This document shows positions 1 through 10,985 of a stretch of 64,000 bases of DNA, one piece after another; position 1 is the first letter of the stretch; every line of letters begins with the position of its first letter. Below the pieces are notes generated by a model. The model was not told where the DNA came from. It did not search any database and saw only the letters and a program-made list of their open reading frames with translations. The translations under genes and the position numbers were made by a program. The stretch is from the NCBI RefSeq assembly GCF_950295315.1, contig NC_080165.1, positions 4,287,734 to 4,351,733 on the forward strand. The letters are read 5' to 3'. This DNA comes from Erinaceus europaeus. Lineage: Eukaryota > Chordata > Mammalia > Eulipotyphla > Erinaceidae.

Positions 1-295
1 TGTCCTGGAGCCCCACTTCCCCAGAGCCCTGCCCCACTAGAGAGACAGGCTGGGAGTATGGATCCACCCATCAACGCCCATGTTCAGTGGGGAAGCAATT
101 ACAGAAGCCAGACCTTCCACCTTCTGCATCCCACAATGACCCTGGGTCCATGCTCCCAGAGGGATAAAGAATAGGAAAGCTGTCAGGGGAGGGGATGGGA
201 TACAGAGTTCTGGTGGTGGGAACTGTGTGGACTCCTCTTATCCTATGGTTTTGCCAGTATTTCCTTTTTATAAATAAGAAATGCTATAAGATTTA
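1..295 (+). mobile_element. L1 3' end (long 3'UTR type), cut by window start
   Basis: Carries the block with 'ccccagagccctgcccca', 'gaagcaattacagaagcc' and 'gaccctgggtcc' that recurs at 3085, 21405, 53200 and 58665, and in reverse at 15048, 36871 and 56385. In the 15048-20640 copy this block lies downstream of ORF2, so it is L1 3'UTR. The 3' end runs into the AAG tract that follows. Confidence 0.8.
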
Positions 296-449
296 AAGAA
301 GAAGAAGAAGAAGAAGAAGAAGAAGAAGAAGAAGAAGAAGAAGAAGAAGAAGGAGGAGGAGGAGGAGGAGGAGGAGGAGGAGGAGGAGGAGGAGGAGGAG
401 GAGGAGGAGGAGGAGGAGGAGGAGGAGGAGGAGGAGGAGGAGGAGGAGG
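296..449. repeat. (AAG)n then (AGG)n microsatellite, homopurine
   Basis: About 17 AAG units pass directly into about 33 AGG units, all purine on the + strand. It starts in the A-rich tail of the preceding L1 copy, the usual birthplace of such repeats. Its poly-Leu translation on the other strand is a shadow. Confidence 0.95.
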
Positions 450-922
450 TATTTTAATGCCACTTCAAAATTTGACCTATCACAGTGACTCCGCTTCATC
501 TCTAACTCAGTTTCCTACTAAGTTCTCTCAGTTGCTGTCTCACAGTTCAGCCCTGCTGACCTTGTCCTGCTTTGGGGGCAGGTCAGAACTGAGAAGCTTG
601 CACCTGTGACTGCTCCTACCTGAGACAGTTTCTTCCCAGATACTTACAGGACTCAACCTCACCTTTAGTCAACCCTGGTGTCATCTGTACATTGAGCATA
701 TTCTGTAGATTATGTGTCTTGCCTTTTCCTATCTGTCTACTTTCAACAAGTCTTCTGATCTTATAAATATATTTGTAGGACAGAGGAGAGTTCACCCAGT
801 CAGGGCCATTACCTTTCAGACACAAGATTTGGTCTCCAGTCCTGGCAGCATAGGAGGAAGCTCCTGTATCTCTCTTGCTCTCTCTGACTCTGTCTTCCAT
901 TCTGTTGATTTATCTCTGAAGC
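450..922. other. No recognised feature
   Basis: Ordinary mixed-composition sequence. Small open frames on both strands show no recognisable protein features. Confidence 0.5.
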
Positions 923-976
923 AAAAAAAAAAAAAAAAAAGAAAGAAAGAAAGAAAGAAAGAAAGAAAAAGAAAGA
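923..976. repeat. poly-A / (GAAA)n tract
   Basis: Eighteen A residues followed by GAAA repeats, just 5' of a type B SINE. Confidence 0.9.
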
Positions 977-1175
977 GTGAGGGGGCTGGGTGGTAGCAGA
1001 CCTGGTTGAGAGCACATATTACAATGTTCAAGGACCCAGGTTTAAGCCCCCAGTCCCCACGTGTAGGAGGAAAGCTTCACAGGTGGTGAAACAGGGCTGT
1101 AGTTGTCTCTCTCCCTCTCTCAATTTCTGGCTGTCTCCATCCATCTGATAAATAAAGATGATTTTTAAAAAGAAT
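977..1175 (+). mobile_element. tRNA-related SINE, type B
   Basis: Head 'gggggctgggtggtagca', then 'acctggttgagagcaca', a B-box-like 'aggtttaagccccc', 'caggtggtgaaacaggg', a (CT)-rich middle and an 'ataaataaag' tail. These modules occur in the same order in the other type B copies. Confidence 0.82.
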
Positions 1176-1233
1176 GTAAAATGAAAAAAATCTGCACTGG
1201 AGTGATGAAATCAAGCACCACACTGTCCTGCAG

Positions 1234-1234
<1 letters not shown>

Positions 1235-1266
<32 letters not shown>
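1235..1266. repeat. (CA)16 microsatellite
   Basis: Uninterrupted CA dinucleotides. Confidence 0.95.
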
Positions 1267-1270
<4 letters not shown>

Positions 1271-1599
1271 CTGTGTGCCTCTGGTGGTCACCAGCTTCTG
1301 ACCTCATACTGAGGTTCATGATGTCATTTACTGTGAGTTTGTGACACTTGACGTTGAAAAAAAAGGTGGTGACAAATTTTAAAAAGTGATTATTAATTAG
1401 TAATTCTGTTTATTTCTAAATCCACCAAACAGTATTAATATATGTTACTCATAAAATTTAATGATTCCCCTTCATGGGAGAAATTATGACATTGCACATT
1501 CCCTGACTATTTTTGGTTCTCACTGCCTGAAAGTAAGAAAAAAAAAAATAATAGTTCTGCATAGTAGCAGGGAAAGAGTGTGTGTATGAATGATAGCTC

Positions 1600-1668
1600 T
1601 ACACACACACACACACACATACACACACACACATACACAATAAATAAAATAAATAAATGAATAAATAA
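1600..1668. repeat. (AC)n followed by (AAAT)n
   Basis: CA repeats interrupted by T, then AATAAATA-type repeats. Possibly the tail of a decayed SINE. Confidence 0.85.
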
Positions 1669-2239
1669 GAGTCTACTCCACTAACTTAAGAGGTTCCTGG
1701 TCTACTTGTGATGGGCTGAAGTCGCATCACAGAAAACCAGATGTGAGCAGGAAGTTTACACATGTTCAGCTGTCAGGATGACTCCTCCTCCAGTGTCAAC
1801 GAGTGGAAATCACACGGGGAGGCGGAATCTCTTCAACTACTTGTCCGTCACTGAACTCCTTCCCCTCACTCTAAGAATAATGTCAGAAAGGACCCAACAG
1901 AGCTATAAGGTTTTTCTGTGTACCCTTCCCTGTGAAGTCACTGGTGACCACACTCATAATAGTAGAAGCATACCCTTCTCCTACCGATACTGGTTGGAAT
2001 CTTGATATTCCATTCCAACCCAGAAGTAACATGAAAACTCTTATTGGCTTCAACTCCTCATGTGTTTTTTTTTAAAAAAAAGGTTGAATGGGAAGTCAGG
2101 ACTTCTACACTCACCTGGTAATAGAACGGTAGCATTGTCATTGTTCTGTCAAATTTGTTAGAAGTCTGCTAAAAATTAAATAGATATAGATTATTATAAA
2201 TGTATTAACCAATCTAAAATCACTCATCAAGAACAAGAA
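1669..2239. other. No recognised feature
   Basis: No repeat signature or coding feature recognised. A 75-codon open frame at 1778-2005 has no recognisable domain. Confidence 0.5.
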
Positions 2240-2600
2240 AGGGTTAGAATTTTTCAGGGCTGAAACTTTATATGTGCAGTTTCAGCGGGCTTTGGACACG
2301 GCAAGACATCCACCAAAGTAGTAAAATATTGGATTAGACAATTGATGGTGCCTTCTTTAGGCCTTTCTACTTGCTAAGTCTAAGTCTGGTCACAGCAAAG
2401 TGTTAATTGCTTTTACCCTGAGGTATATAGTTGCCCCTAACTATGGATGAATGCATACATGTCCCCAGGCCACTAGGCCCTATCTTGTGTTGAGGTCTGT
2501 AACGTTGTTAGGGAGTGTGGTTTATGAAATGGATCTAGGTAGTCCTGTTTGTTAGGAAAAGTCTCACCGATTGCTACCCTCCTATCACACCTCCTACTTC
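2240..2600 (-). mobile_element. Possible old L1 3'UTR fragment, opposite orientation to the next L1 block
   Basis: The reverse complement shares short words in the same order with the 16380-16560 L1 UTR, such as the 'tccatttc' and 'cctaacaa' blocks and the 'acatgta...ccata' block. Similarity is weak. It sits upstream of, and inverted to, the + strand L1 UTR that starts near 3085. Confidence 0.4.
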
Positions 2601-3084
2601 ACTTGACTGAATCACCCTATCTACTCAACCGATTTCTAAAAGAAAGTGAAATGCATCTTCTAATTTCTTCTGACAGCAAGAGCACTATCCTCATCCCCTT
2701 GATAATCTTTAGAAGAAACACTATGTACAATTGGCCAAGATACATGCTGGCACATATATATTAACTAAAGGACAAGTATTGTCCTTACAGCAACATTTAT
2801 TAGAGTCAGTAGATGGGCAAATGCAGTAATATGTAAGGTGAACTTAGACCCTGCTGAAATCCTAAGTGTATTTTCTTCCTGTCTTGAGGCCAGACCCTAT
2901 ACATCTAAAACTGATTTGGATACAACAAATGACACTCGGTGCTTTAACAACTGGGAGAAAGTCTACGCTCATCAGATAAAGAAGGAACTACAAAAATGGC
3001 AACAGAATGGCCCACTTAATGGCGGCCTCTTTTGGTTAATACCAGGCCGCTCCATCGTATAGGATCCCAGTCAGGGAATCCTTA
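2601..3084. other. Unassigned, perhaps upstream part of the L1 UTR
   Basis: Holds a 74-codon open frame (2838-3062) with no recognisable domain. The right end has weak resemblance to the L1 UTR that follows. Confidence 0.4.
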
Positions 3085-4320
3085 GATTCCCCTGTAAACA
3101 CGATGGGCCTAGACCGCTATTACCTCTCTCCACCACCACTGGTCACTTCCTTCAAGAACGTCATCATAAAGCTTCTTGTGGGCCTCCTCTCCAGGACCTT
3201 GCCCTCACTGTAGAGCAGGCATGGCAGGGACTTCCCCCTCTCTGGAAGGAGGCTGGGTCAGCCTGCTCTGCCATTGGAGGAAGACGGGTTCTGACATGAG
3301 TGTAGTGTAGAATGTTCCCAGCTGTGACCATGGACTGCAAGCTCACCTGACAGGGACTCAGAGGTCACACAGGCTCTTGTGCTGAATATGAATAGACATG
3401 GGCCCTGGGTCAGATCAGTAAGATAAAGTTAATTGTTTTTATATGCTTTCTTAAAGATTGGGAACTACTCTCTGTCCTGCCCTAATCCAGCTTTCTAGCC
3501 CTATTCTCAACTCTGACACCATCTTCCCAGACAATATTTGTAGTCCACCTGCATGTTAGCTATCAAGCTCAAGCAAAAATTACTAAAGTTATGAGCCCCT
3601 AGGAACATACCTAATGTAGACTTTCTCACTCCACCCTAAAATCCTTGTTCTTATCTGCTCTATCCCTATTTTTGGTTCCTGTTGATTAAACATTTCGCCC
3701 TGTTTTGTATCTTTCTGCTTTTTAGCCACCAAGTTGCAAATGCTACTAGGCTTCCATCCTGCCTTCCCTGGGCAGACAACCTCACCCATGTGTCCTGGAA
3801 CTTCACCTCCGCAGAGCCCTGCACCACTAGGGAAAGACAGAAACAGGCTGGGGGTGTGGATTGAACTGCCAATGCCCATGTCCAGTAGAGAAGCAATTAC
3901 AGATGCCAGAACTTCCACCTTCTACACCCCAAAATTAATTTTGGTTCATACTTCCAGTGGGGGGAGGAATATTAGGGAAAGATGACTAGAAGACTCTGAA
4001 CTCCATTTCTGTCAAGACCCAGAGAAAGAAGAGGAAAAAGGAAGGACATTCGAAAGCAGTAATAGACTTAGAAAGGAAGAGAAGGTAGGACCATAGAAAA
4101 AATGGGCAAATATATAGAAACAGAATAGTTATAGAAATAATAGTCAACCCATATCTGTGATCCTGGGAGAACTACTGTAGTTTCCAATGGAGGAAACGGG
4201 GACCTGGAACTCTGGTATTGGGAATGGTGTGAAATTATACCCCTGTTATCTAATTAAATTATACCCATGTATAATTAAACTATACCCCTGTTATTTAGTT
4301 TTTAAATAAATATTAAATCA
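3085..4320 (+). mobile_element. L1 3' end, long 3'UTR type, older copy
   Basis: Runs through the UTR landmarks 'gatgggcctaga', 'ggactcagaggtcacac', 'tgaatagacatgg', 'tctgacaccatcttccca', 'cagccaccaagttgca', 'tgtcctggaacttcacc' and 'gaagcaattacag' in the same order as the reverse complement of 15048-16100. It ends in an A/T-rich tail. Divergence suggests an older subfamily. Confidence 0.8.
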
Positions 4321-4544
4321 CTCCAAAAATATATATATACACCCTATCCAGTGAACTATTTGTTTCCAAATCTAAATTTGAATGATAAAAGATAATCAGG
4401 GAAAATATCAAGATATTCAGATAGTAAAAGTGACTGAACTTTTTAAGGAAATTAAAGTGAAAATGTTTCAGCAAATACTTGAAATAAAAAACTAATAAGA
4501 CTGAAAAAATGTTTTTGAAAAATAAATTAAAAAAGGAGAGGAGG

Positions 4545-4700
4545 GAATCAGGAAATAACTCAAAGCCCTGCTCCCCACCTGCAGGGTGAAATCTCTCCAG
4601 TGGTGAAGACAGGCTGAAGATGGTACTCGCTTCCCCTAGCTCCCCCTCGCCTTTCAGTTTCTTTCTGTCTGAGAAAAGAAGAGAAAGTAAAATAAATAAT
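4545..4700 (+). mobile_element. SINE fragment, type B-like
   Basis: 'ccctgctccccacctgcagg', 'tggtgaagacaggctg' and a pyrimidine-rich segment followed by an AAATA tail. The tRNA-like head is degraded. Confidence 0.5.
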
Positions 4701-4784
4701 AATGATAACTGTCCAGAGTGATGGACTTGTCACAGAGACATCAAAACCCCCAACAATAGCCCTGATAGCAAAAATAAATCAATA

Positions 4785-5068
4785 ATCATTTTATTTATTT
4801 ATTTATTCCCTTTTGTTGTCCTTGTTGTTTTATTGTTGTAGTTATTATTGTTGTTATCGCTGGTGGATAGGACAGAGAGATATGGAGAGAGGAGAGGAAG
4901 ACAGAGAGGAGGAGAGAAAGATAGACACCTGCAGACCAGCTTCACTGCCTGTGAAGTGACTCCCCTGCAGGTGGGGAGCCGGGGCTCGAACCAGGATCCT
5001 TATGCGGGTCCTTGTGCTTTGTGCCACCTGCGCTTAACCGCTGAGCTACCGCCTGACTCCCAAATAAT
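4785..5068 (-). mobile_element. ERI-like tRNA SINE, type A
   Basis: On the + strand it reads T-rich tail, 'ggacagagagatatggagag', 'cacctgcagacc', 'ctgcaggtggggagcc', 'gctcgaaccaggatcc' (B box, reversed) and 'gcttaaccgctgagctacc' (A box, reversed). It has the full type A module order, with mutations. Confidence 0.9.
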
Positions 5069-5469
5069 TGTGTAGAATCAGAACTTAAAATTTCATCCTT
5101 GTTTATTTCAGTATAATTCTAACAATATCAACAGGAAATCTTAGGTGATCCTGACAACAGATGCAAGTGTTCTAAGATTATCACTTTTGTCAAGATCACG
5201 GCATGTCTCCACAACCAGATTATCCTTTGCTTTTCCTCCGTGACCCTCTGGCCCTAGTTTTTCTCCACAAAGTCAACCCCCATATTCTTACTAAGATCAC
5301 TTGCAGTACAGGAGAGTAGCAGACAGATTTCTGATCTTGACTTGAAGATCTGACAATCTTATCTGAAAAGCAGACCTCATATCTCACCAGAAGCATAATT
5401 TTGTTAAAAATAACTTTAATATTTACCCCAAAGTTTTCTTTTATGTGTTAAATATATTATTGTTGTTGT
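5069..5469. other. No recognised feature
   Basis: AT-rich sequence without a recognised repeat or coding signature. Confidence 0.5.
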
Positions 5470-5658
5470 TATTAGGTGGAAACAGAGAGAATTTGTTAGG
5501 GGAGGAGGAGATATAGAGAGAAAGAGACAGAGAAACAGCTGCATCCCTAGCTCACCACTAGTGAAGCTTTCCCCCTGCAGGTGGAGAGGAGGGGCTTGAT
5601 CCTGGTCCTTGCACATTGTAATACGTGTTTAAGTAGAGGCACCTGTTACCCCCCACTT
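5470..5658 (-). mobile_element. tRNA-related SINE, type B
   Basis: 'ggaaacagagaga', 'gaagctttccccctgcaggt' and 'gggcttgatcctggtcct' read in minus-strand type B order. The end of the tRNA-like head is decayed. Confidence 0.75.
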
Positions 5659-6264
5659 GAAGCTTTCTTTTCCTAAGATTGGAGGGAAACTCCAGAGGAC
5701 TACATGAGAATTAAAGGATAAAATGTAGGTAGTGATTTAATATATTGTCTAGGAAGCGACTCACCAGCTTTATCTTTATATTAAACTCCTGCCTGAAGTG
5801 TCTCCCTAAGACCATGCAGACAGTCACATCTAGAGAGTGCGGTGATCATGGTGGTGGCCCTGACCCTCATTAGTGGTTAATATGTTGCTTATTAGATATT
5901 TCTGATTATCCCACTTTTTCTAGCACATCTGGGGATTGGACTTCTCTGATTTTTTTGTTAGTTGTTTGTTGTGAAAGCTTAAGAGAATAAAATACACAGA
6001 AATATACAGATATGTATTTTTCTTTTCTAGATAATTACAACTGCTACTACTAAGTGATTTGGGGAACTTTCTTTGGCTGAGAAGCTGGTAAAGCAGTCAC
6101 TGAACAAGTGAAATTTGAGTTTTAATCTGAGCACCACAGGAGAGAACTCTTTCTTTTCTCTGCCATTTACATATGGAAGGGCGGGGAGAATTCAGGTTGA
6201 GTTGAAAAAGTGGCTCAGAGTTAATCTGCATGTGTCAGACCCTGGATTTTATTAAGATCACCAT
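5659..6264. other. No recognised feature
   Basis: No clear repeat. A weak, uncertain tRNA-SINE resemblance exists near 6070-6250 ('gagttttaatctgagcacc'). Confidence 0.45.
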
Positions 6265-6445
6265 ATTAAAAACTTCAGTGAAGTTAGGTGGTGGGGGGAG
6301 AATACAGGTCCTGGAAAAGGATGACAGAGGACCTAGTGGGGGTTGTATTGTTATGTGGAAAACTGGGAAGTGCTATGCATGTGCAAACTATTGTGTTTAC
6401 TGTTGACTGTAAAATATTAATCCCTCAATAAAGAAATTTAAAAAA
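6265..6445 (+). mobile_element. L1 extreme 3' end (short-UTR type)
   Basis: Contains 'acaggtcctggaaaaggat', 'gaggacctagtggggg' and a terminal 'ccctcaataaagaaat', which serves as the polyadenylation signal. The same block ends the next copy and the one at 22660. Confidence 0.82.
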
Positions 6446-6459
6446 TAGAAATCACATTA

Positions 6460-6752
6460 AGTGTTGTAAGTCAGAAACAGAAGTATGAATATGGGATGAT
6501 CTCACTCATAGACAGAAGTTGAAAAACAAGATCAGAAGAGAAAACACTAAGCAAAACCTGAACTGGAATTGGTGTATTGCACCAAAGTCAAAGACTCTGG
6601 GGTGGGTGGGAGAATACAGGTCCTGGAAAAGGATGACGGAGGACCTAGTGGGGTCATATTGTTATGTGGAAAACTGAGAAATGTTATGCATGTACAAACT
6701 ATTATATTTACTGTGGACTGTAAAACTTTAATCCCCCAATAAAGGAAAAAAA
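6460..6752 (+). mobile_element. L1 3' end: last codons of ORF2 plus short UTR
   Basis: Starts in the segment equivalent to the C-terminus of L1 ORF2 ('gggatgatctcactcatag', cf. the 'SLIG' end of mammalian ORF2p), then the same UTR as the preceding copy, ending 'cccccaataaagg'. The two 3' ends lie head to tail. Confidence 0.82.
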
Positions 6753-7009
6753 ACCTTCAGTGATATTTCTCATGAAACATTAGGTCAGAATGGTGCAGAT
6801 GACAGATGAATCTAGACTTTCAGTGTTGACTTTTAAAATTTTAAGGCTTGGCACCTATTTACCCCAGGCTATGGCTTTTAAAAATTTTTTTAACCAAAAT
6901 ATCCATTTTGGATCTTTGCTTGCTTTCTTTATAGGCAAATAGATATGTCTATCATCTTAGGAACAGGAGAGAAAGAATGAAGAAGAACTAGGAATAAGAA
7001 ATATACTCT

Positions 7010-7283
7010 GGGAGTCGGGTGGTGGCACAGCAGGTTAAGTGCATGTGGCACAAAGCACAAGGACTGGCTTAAGGATCCCAGTTCGAGCCCCTGGCTCCCC
7101 ACCTGCAGGGGAGTCGCTTCACAGGCGGTAAAGCAGGTCTGCAGGTGTCTGTCTTTCTCTCCCCCTCTCTGTCTTCCTCTCCTCTCTCCACTTCTCTCTG
7201 TCCTATCCAACAACAATAAGATCAATAACCACAACAATGTTAAATAACAAGGGCAACAAAAAAGAAAATAAATGAAAAAATAT
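7010..7283 (+). mobile_element. ERI-like tRNA SINE, type A, with target duplication
   Basis: Full module order: 'gggagtcgggtggtggcaca' (A-box region), 'cagttcgagcccc' (B box), 'cttcacaggcggtaaagcag', CT-rich block, AAC/AAT tail. It is flanked by a 9-bp direct repeat 'atatactct' (7001-7009 and 7284-7292). Confidence 0.93.
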
Positions 7284-7292
7284 ATATACTCT

Positions 7293-7928
7293 AATCCAAA
7301 CATGGGCATATAAATATACCCATATGTTCAGTTAAACATATAACTGATTATATTTTAATAAGTAGAAATTAGTTTGCAGATTTCAGAACATTAGGTTACA
7401 CATAAAAATCTGACTTTATAATGTTGGGGAAAACAAGGTGTTTTTTTTTATACAGACTGAAAAGCAAATTATATAAACTCTGATGAAAAGATAAAGTTGA
7501 CCAAAATATTTGAAAGCCAAAAGTGTATCATTATTACCATAACGACCATAGTGTCACTGATGTCTCGTCATCTTTAAAGAAATAGTATAACGTGAATGTG
7601 GAATCCAAGATGGGAGGATGTTAAACTAGTTGGTGAGTCAAAGGGTGAAAAGAGGTTGCACATCATCGGTAATTTTCACAGCAACTTCAAATGAGTCTTG
7701 GCTCACCCAGCCTGGGCACACCACTCAGCAGCTGTGGTGACGACTTTACCCGCTGCCTTGATGCCGCTAGCTTGCCTTGCTACCCTGCTCATAGACCCCT
7801 ATGATGGAAAGCTTACTAAGATGCTCTTTATAATTTATTTTTGTTGTCAAATTCTCACTAAGACTTTGTATATAACACTCTAAAAATACGGTTCTTTTTA
7901 TTTTTATTTTTTTGAGAGAAAGAGAAAG
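7293..7928. other. No recognised feature
   Basis: No recognised repeat or coding signature. The small open frame at 7698-7883 has no domain. Confidence 0.5.
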
Positions 7929-8240
7929 AAAGGTCTGGGAGGTAGTGCAGCAGGTTAAGTGCACACAGCACAAAGCCCAAGGACCGGCATAAAGATCCTG
8001 GTTCCAGTCCCCGGCTCCCCACCTGCAGGGGAGTCGCTTCACAGGCGGTGAAGCAGGTCTGCAGGTGTCTGTCTCTCTCTCCCCCTCTCTGTCTCCCCTC
8101 GTCTCTCTATTTCTCTCTGTGCTATCCAACAATGACAACAATAATAACAGCAACAACAATAACAGTAACAACAATGGAAAAAAATAAAGGCCACCAGGAG
8201 CAGTGGGTTTGCGATCCTCAGTGATAGCCCTGGAGGGGAG
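7929..8240 (+). mobile_element. ERI-like tRNA SINE, type A, with extra 3' module
   Basis: Standard type A body to about 8165, followed by 'ggccaccaggagcagtggg' and 'cagtgatagccctggagg'. This extra block is also seen at 38360-38413 and in type B copies. Confidence 0.88.
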
Positions 8241-8244
8241 AGAG

Positions 8245-8286
<42 letters not shown>
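8238..8286. repeat. (GA)n/(GAAA) microsatellite
   Basis: Purine-only tract between two SINEs. Confidence 0.95.
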
Positions 8287-8289
<3 letters not shown>

Positions 8290-8378
8290 GAATCATATAT
8301 CACTCTGGTACATGTGCTGCCAGGGATTGAACCCTCATGCCCAAGAGTCCAGTGCCCTATCTACTGTGCCACTTCCCA
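8285..8378 (-). mobile_element. Short tRNA-related SINE, type C
   Basis: 'atcactctggtacatgtgct', 'gccagggattgaacc' (reversed B box) and 'tatctactgtgccacttccc' match the type C copies at 23925 and 27465. Confidence 0.75.
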
Positions 8379-8403
8379 CACATCTCTCTCTCTCTCTCTC
8401 TCA
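8379..8403. repeat. (TC)n microsatellite
   Basis: Simple TC repeat. Confidence 0.95.
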
Positions 8404-9187
8404 TTCTCATTAATAAACAAACAAAATATTTAAGAGAGAGATAGAGTAACTAAAGGAGACACACTACAGCACTGTTCCACTGTCTGAAACCCTGTTGGGC
8501 ACAGTGTCCCCACCTTTGCTGTGGTCAGGGCAAAGCTGTACCCACAGGCGCAGGGCTCAGTCCCCTATATATTCTGGCAGTGTAGAAATGTTTGTGCAAA
8601 GGCGCAGAAATCACCCCATTTACAACATTCTGTTAGTAAACCAAACATTCATACTAGAGAACACTTTTAAAAGTCTTTCCTCTTTCACTAAATACACCTC
8701 CCAAAACTGGAAATATTTCATTGATATTTACTCTGTGATCCTTTTCAACTTTGTTTTCTTATGAGCAAAACAGTGCACAAATAAAATAAAACCCCAGTAA
8801 GCTTGATGTGTAGAGCTTCCACAGCCTACCTTACACTTCTTTTCTTTTTAAATGAATCTATCTGGAACACAGTTCTCAATTTTCAGACCTATAATTGATT
8901 CTAAGCCTGAGCTGTTGATCTCATTCAATTTCACTTATCATTCTGGTATATATATTTATCAACTGAAAACCTTAATTACTGACATCATATTTAAGTAATA
9001 TCCCTTTTGGTATCTTCCTGTCACTCTGTGGCTTTGAATGGCAATTTGATAGTATTTAATAACAGGAGAAGCATTTTCTACTAAGCAGTGGAGCAGGGAA
9101 ATATGAATATAGGAAAAGATTTAATAATAACTGAAGGTGAGATTACTTAGCTCAAGTTCATTGATCATCATTTACTTGTGAGTAAAG
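8404..9187. other. No recognised feature
   Basis: AT-rich. The small open frame at 8495-8764 has no recognisable domain. Confidence 0.5.
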
Positions 9188-9250
9188 ACAGGCATGAGAT
9201 ACAAAGATACACATACACTCACACAAGGCCACACACACATTCACACACAG

Positions 9251-9290
<40 letters not shown>

Positions 9291-9712
9291 GGCCACACAC
9301 ATTCACACACAGTTACACACACACACACACAAGGTCACACTCACATTCACACACAGCCACATATAGTGTCACACACACACACACAAGGTCACACACACAT
9401 TCACACACAGTCACACACACACACATACACATTCACACACACACACGGTCACACACAGTCACACACACATTCACACAAGTCACACACACATACACACATT
9501 CACACACACACAAGGTCACACACAAGGTCACACACAGTCACACACACATTCACACACAGTCACACACAGTCACACACAGACATACACACATTCACACACA
9601 CACAAGGTCACACACACAGTCACACACAAGGTCACACACACATTCACACAGTCACATACACATAGTCACACACACACACAAACACACTCTCACACACAGA
9701 AACACCACACAG
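9188..9712. repeat. CA-derived compound array with higher-order repeats
   Basis: About 525 bp built from CA runs separated by recurring short words ('aaggtcacac', 'attcacacacag', 'cagtcacacac', 'cagttacac'). The blocks recur in variable order, so this is more than a plain (CA)n. The 175-codon His/Thr-rich open frame is a by-product of the repeat. Confidence 0.95.
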
Positions 9713-10144
9713 GAGCCCTAGAAGCTAGAACCTACTAAATGAGACAGTTATTTTCCTTTAATGTATTTTAGAGGGAAAAAAAACCTAGCTTTATACAGAG
9801 CCCTAAATTTTTCAGTTGTATTTGCAACAGTTTGTTAACATTTGACTTCCATTGAGAAGAGTAATTATTTGCTTATCCTTCTACTCCTTCTCCTCCCTCC
9901 TCTTTTCATTCCCCCCTACTATGGCCTTTCTATCTGCATTCTAAGGGTCAGTCTTGTCACTCTTTTTCAGATGTCTGCGCCCTTTAAATTCCCGCCAAAG
10001 CAGAAGAGGGCTCCCTGCTCTTCACGTTCCCTCAGCTCCCCTCACATCTTGAGGTGACATCTGACTTCTGTTCCTCTTTGGTTGCTCGAGCAATAAGAGG
10101 TGAACACCATGCCTGCCTGCCTCCCATCTGTAGGGCTTCTCTGG
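9713..10144. other. No recognised feature
   Basis: CT-rich segment at 9880-9930, otherwise ordinary sequence. The right end leads into a SINE tail. Confidence 0.45.
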
Positions 10145-10370
10145 TCTCTCTGCAGATGTTCACATATATCTCGTTGCCACTAGAGTCACTGCTGGGGCTC
10201 CATGCCAGTGGGATGAATCCACAGCTCCGGGTGGCTGTTTCTTCTTGTTTCTTCTCTTTTCTTTTTTCTTTCTTTCTATTTGATAGGATAGAGCTACAAT
10301 GAGGGGGGAGGAGATAGAGAGAGAGGGAGAAATAAAGACACCTGAAGACCTGTTTCATAGCTTGTGAAGC

Positions 10371-10426
<56 letters not shown>

Positions 10427-10490
10427 AGGGCAGAAGCTTGAACCTAGGTCCTTGCTGATGGTAATGTGTCCACTTGACCTGCCCCCTTCT
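10145..10490 (-). mobile_element. tRNA-related SINE, type B, with shared 3' module and internal (CA)n
   Basis: In minus orientation the tail module lies at 10180-10235 ('actgctggggctccatgcc', 'gaatccacagctccgg'), followed by 'ggataga', 'ggagatagagagagaggg' and 'cctgtttcatagcttgtgaa'. A (CA)24 run (10375-10422) has expanded where other copies read 'ccccctgcagg'. Confidence 0.75.
10375..10422. repeat. (CA)24 microsatellite inside a SINE
   Basis: Pure dinucleotide repeat interrupting the type B body. Confidence 0.95.
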
Positions 10491-10534
10491 CTTCCTTCTT
10501 TCTAGCAGAGAGCATAGATTTATTTAAAGATGAG

Positions 10535-10735
10535 GGAAGGTGGGGGGTGGCAGGCTGCTGCCACCCAGCCCGATGCTCATGTTACAATGCACAAGGACCC
10601 AGGTTCAAGTCCCTGGACCATGCTGCGCAGGGGAGAGGCTTGCTTCAGGAGTGTTTTTCTCTCTCTCCTTCACTGTGGCCCCACCCCCTCTCTATTTCTG
10701 TCTCTATCCTAGAAATAATAGAAGAATAAAAGGTT
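10535..10735 (+). mobile_element. tRNA-related SINE, type B, altered head
   Basis: 'ctcatgttacaatgcacaag', 'gacccaggttcaagtccct' (B box), a CT-rich middle and 'agaataaaagg' tail. The first 30 bp ('ggcaggctgctgccacccag') differ from other copies. Confidence 0.72.
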
Positions 10736-10744
10736 AAAAAGCAG

Positions 10745-10985
10745 ACAAGGGACTAGGCGATACTTAACCTGGTAGAGTATACACATTACGATGTCTGAGG
10801 TCTTGGATTTAAGACTCTGGCCACCACATGGCTGTACCATGCACACAGTAAGTGTCAGGATTAGTAGAACATGCTATAGTATCCTTTCCTCTTTATCCCT
10901 CTGTGTTTCTCACTCTCTACCTCAAAGAGGAGGAGGAGGAAGAAAAGGAAGAGAAGGAGAAAGAGGAGGAGCTAAGAGGATAGAG
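10745..10985 (+). mobile_element. Degenerate tRNA-related SINE with purine-rich tail
   Basis: 'acttaacctggtagagtat', 'cacattacgatg', 'ggatttaagactctgg', a CT-rich block near 10890-10920, then a GGA/GAA tail. It is a diverged relative of type B. Confidence 0.6.

Noticed and set aside
293..499. Poly-leucine open frame on the minus strand
   Set aside because: It is the translation of the AAG/AGG microsatellite.
7010..7100. tRNA genes at SINE heads
   Set aside because: A and B boxes are recognisable, but the sequences are the tRNA-derived heads of SINEs, continue into SINE bodies and do not fold as complete tRNAs.
7767..8303. 178-codon minus frame
   Set aside because: Antisense reading of a type A SINE and adjoining GA repeat. 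The peptide 'ERNGERRGRQRGGEKDRHLQT' type recurs at every SINE copy.
9194..9721. 175-codon His/Thr-rich open frame
   Set aside because: Produced entirely by the CA-rich array, where every frame lacks stops; no protein feature.
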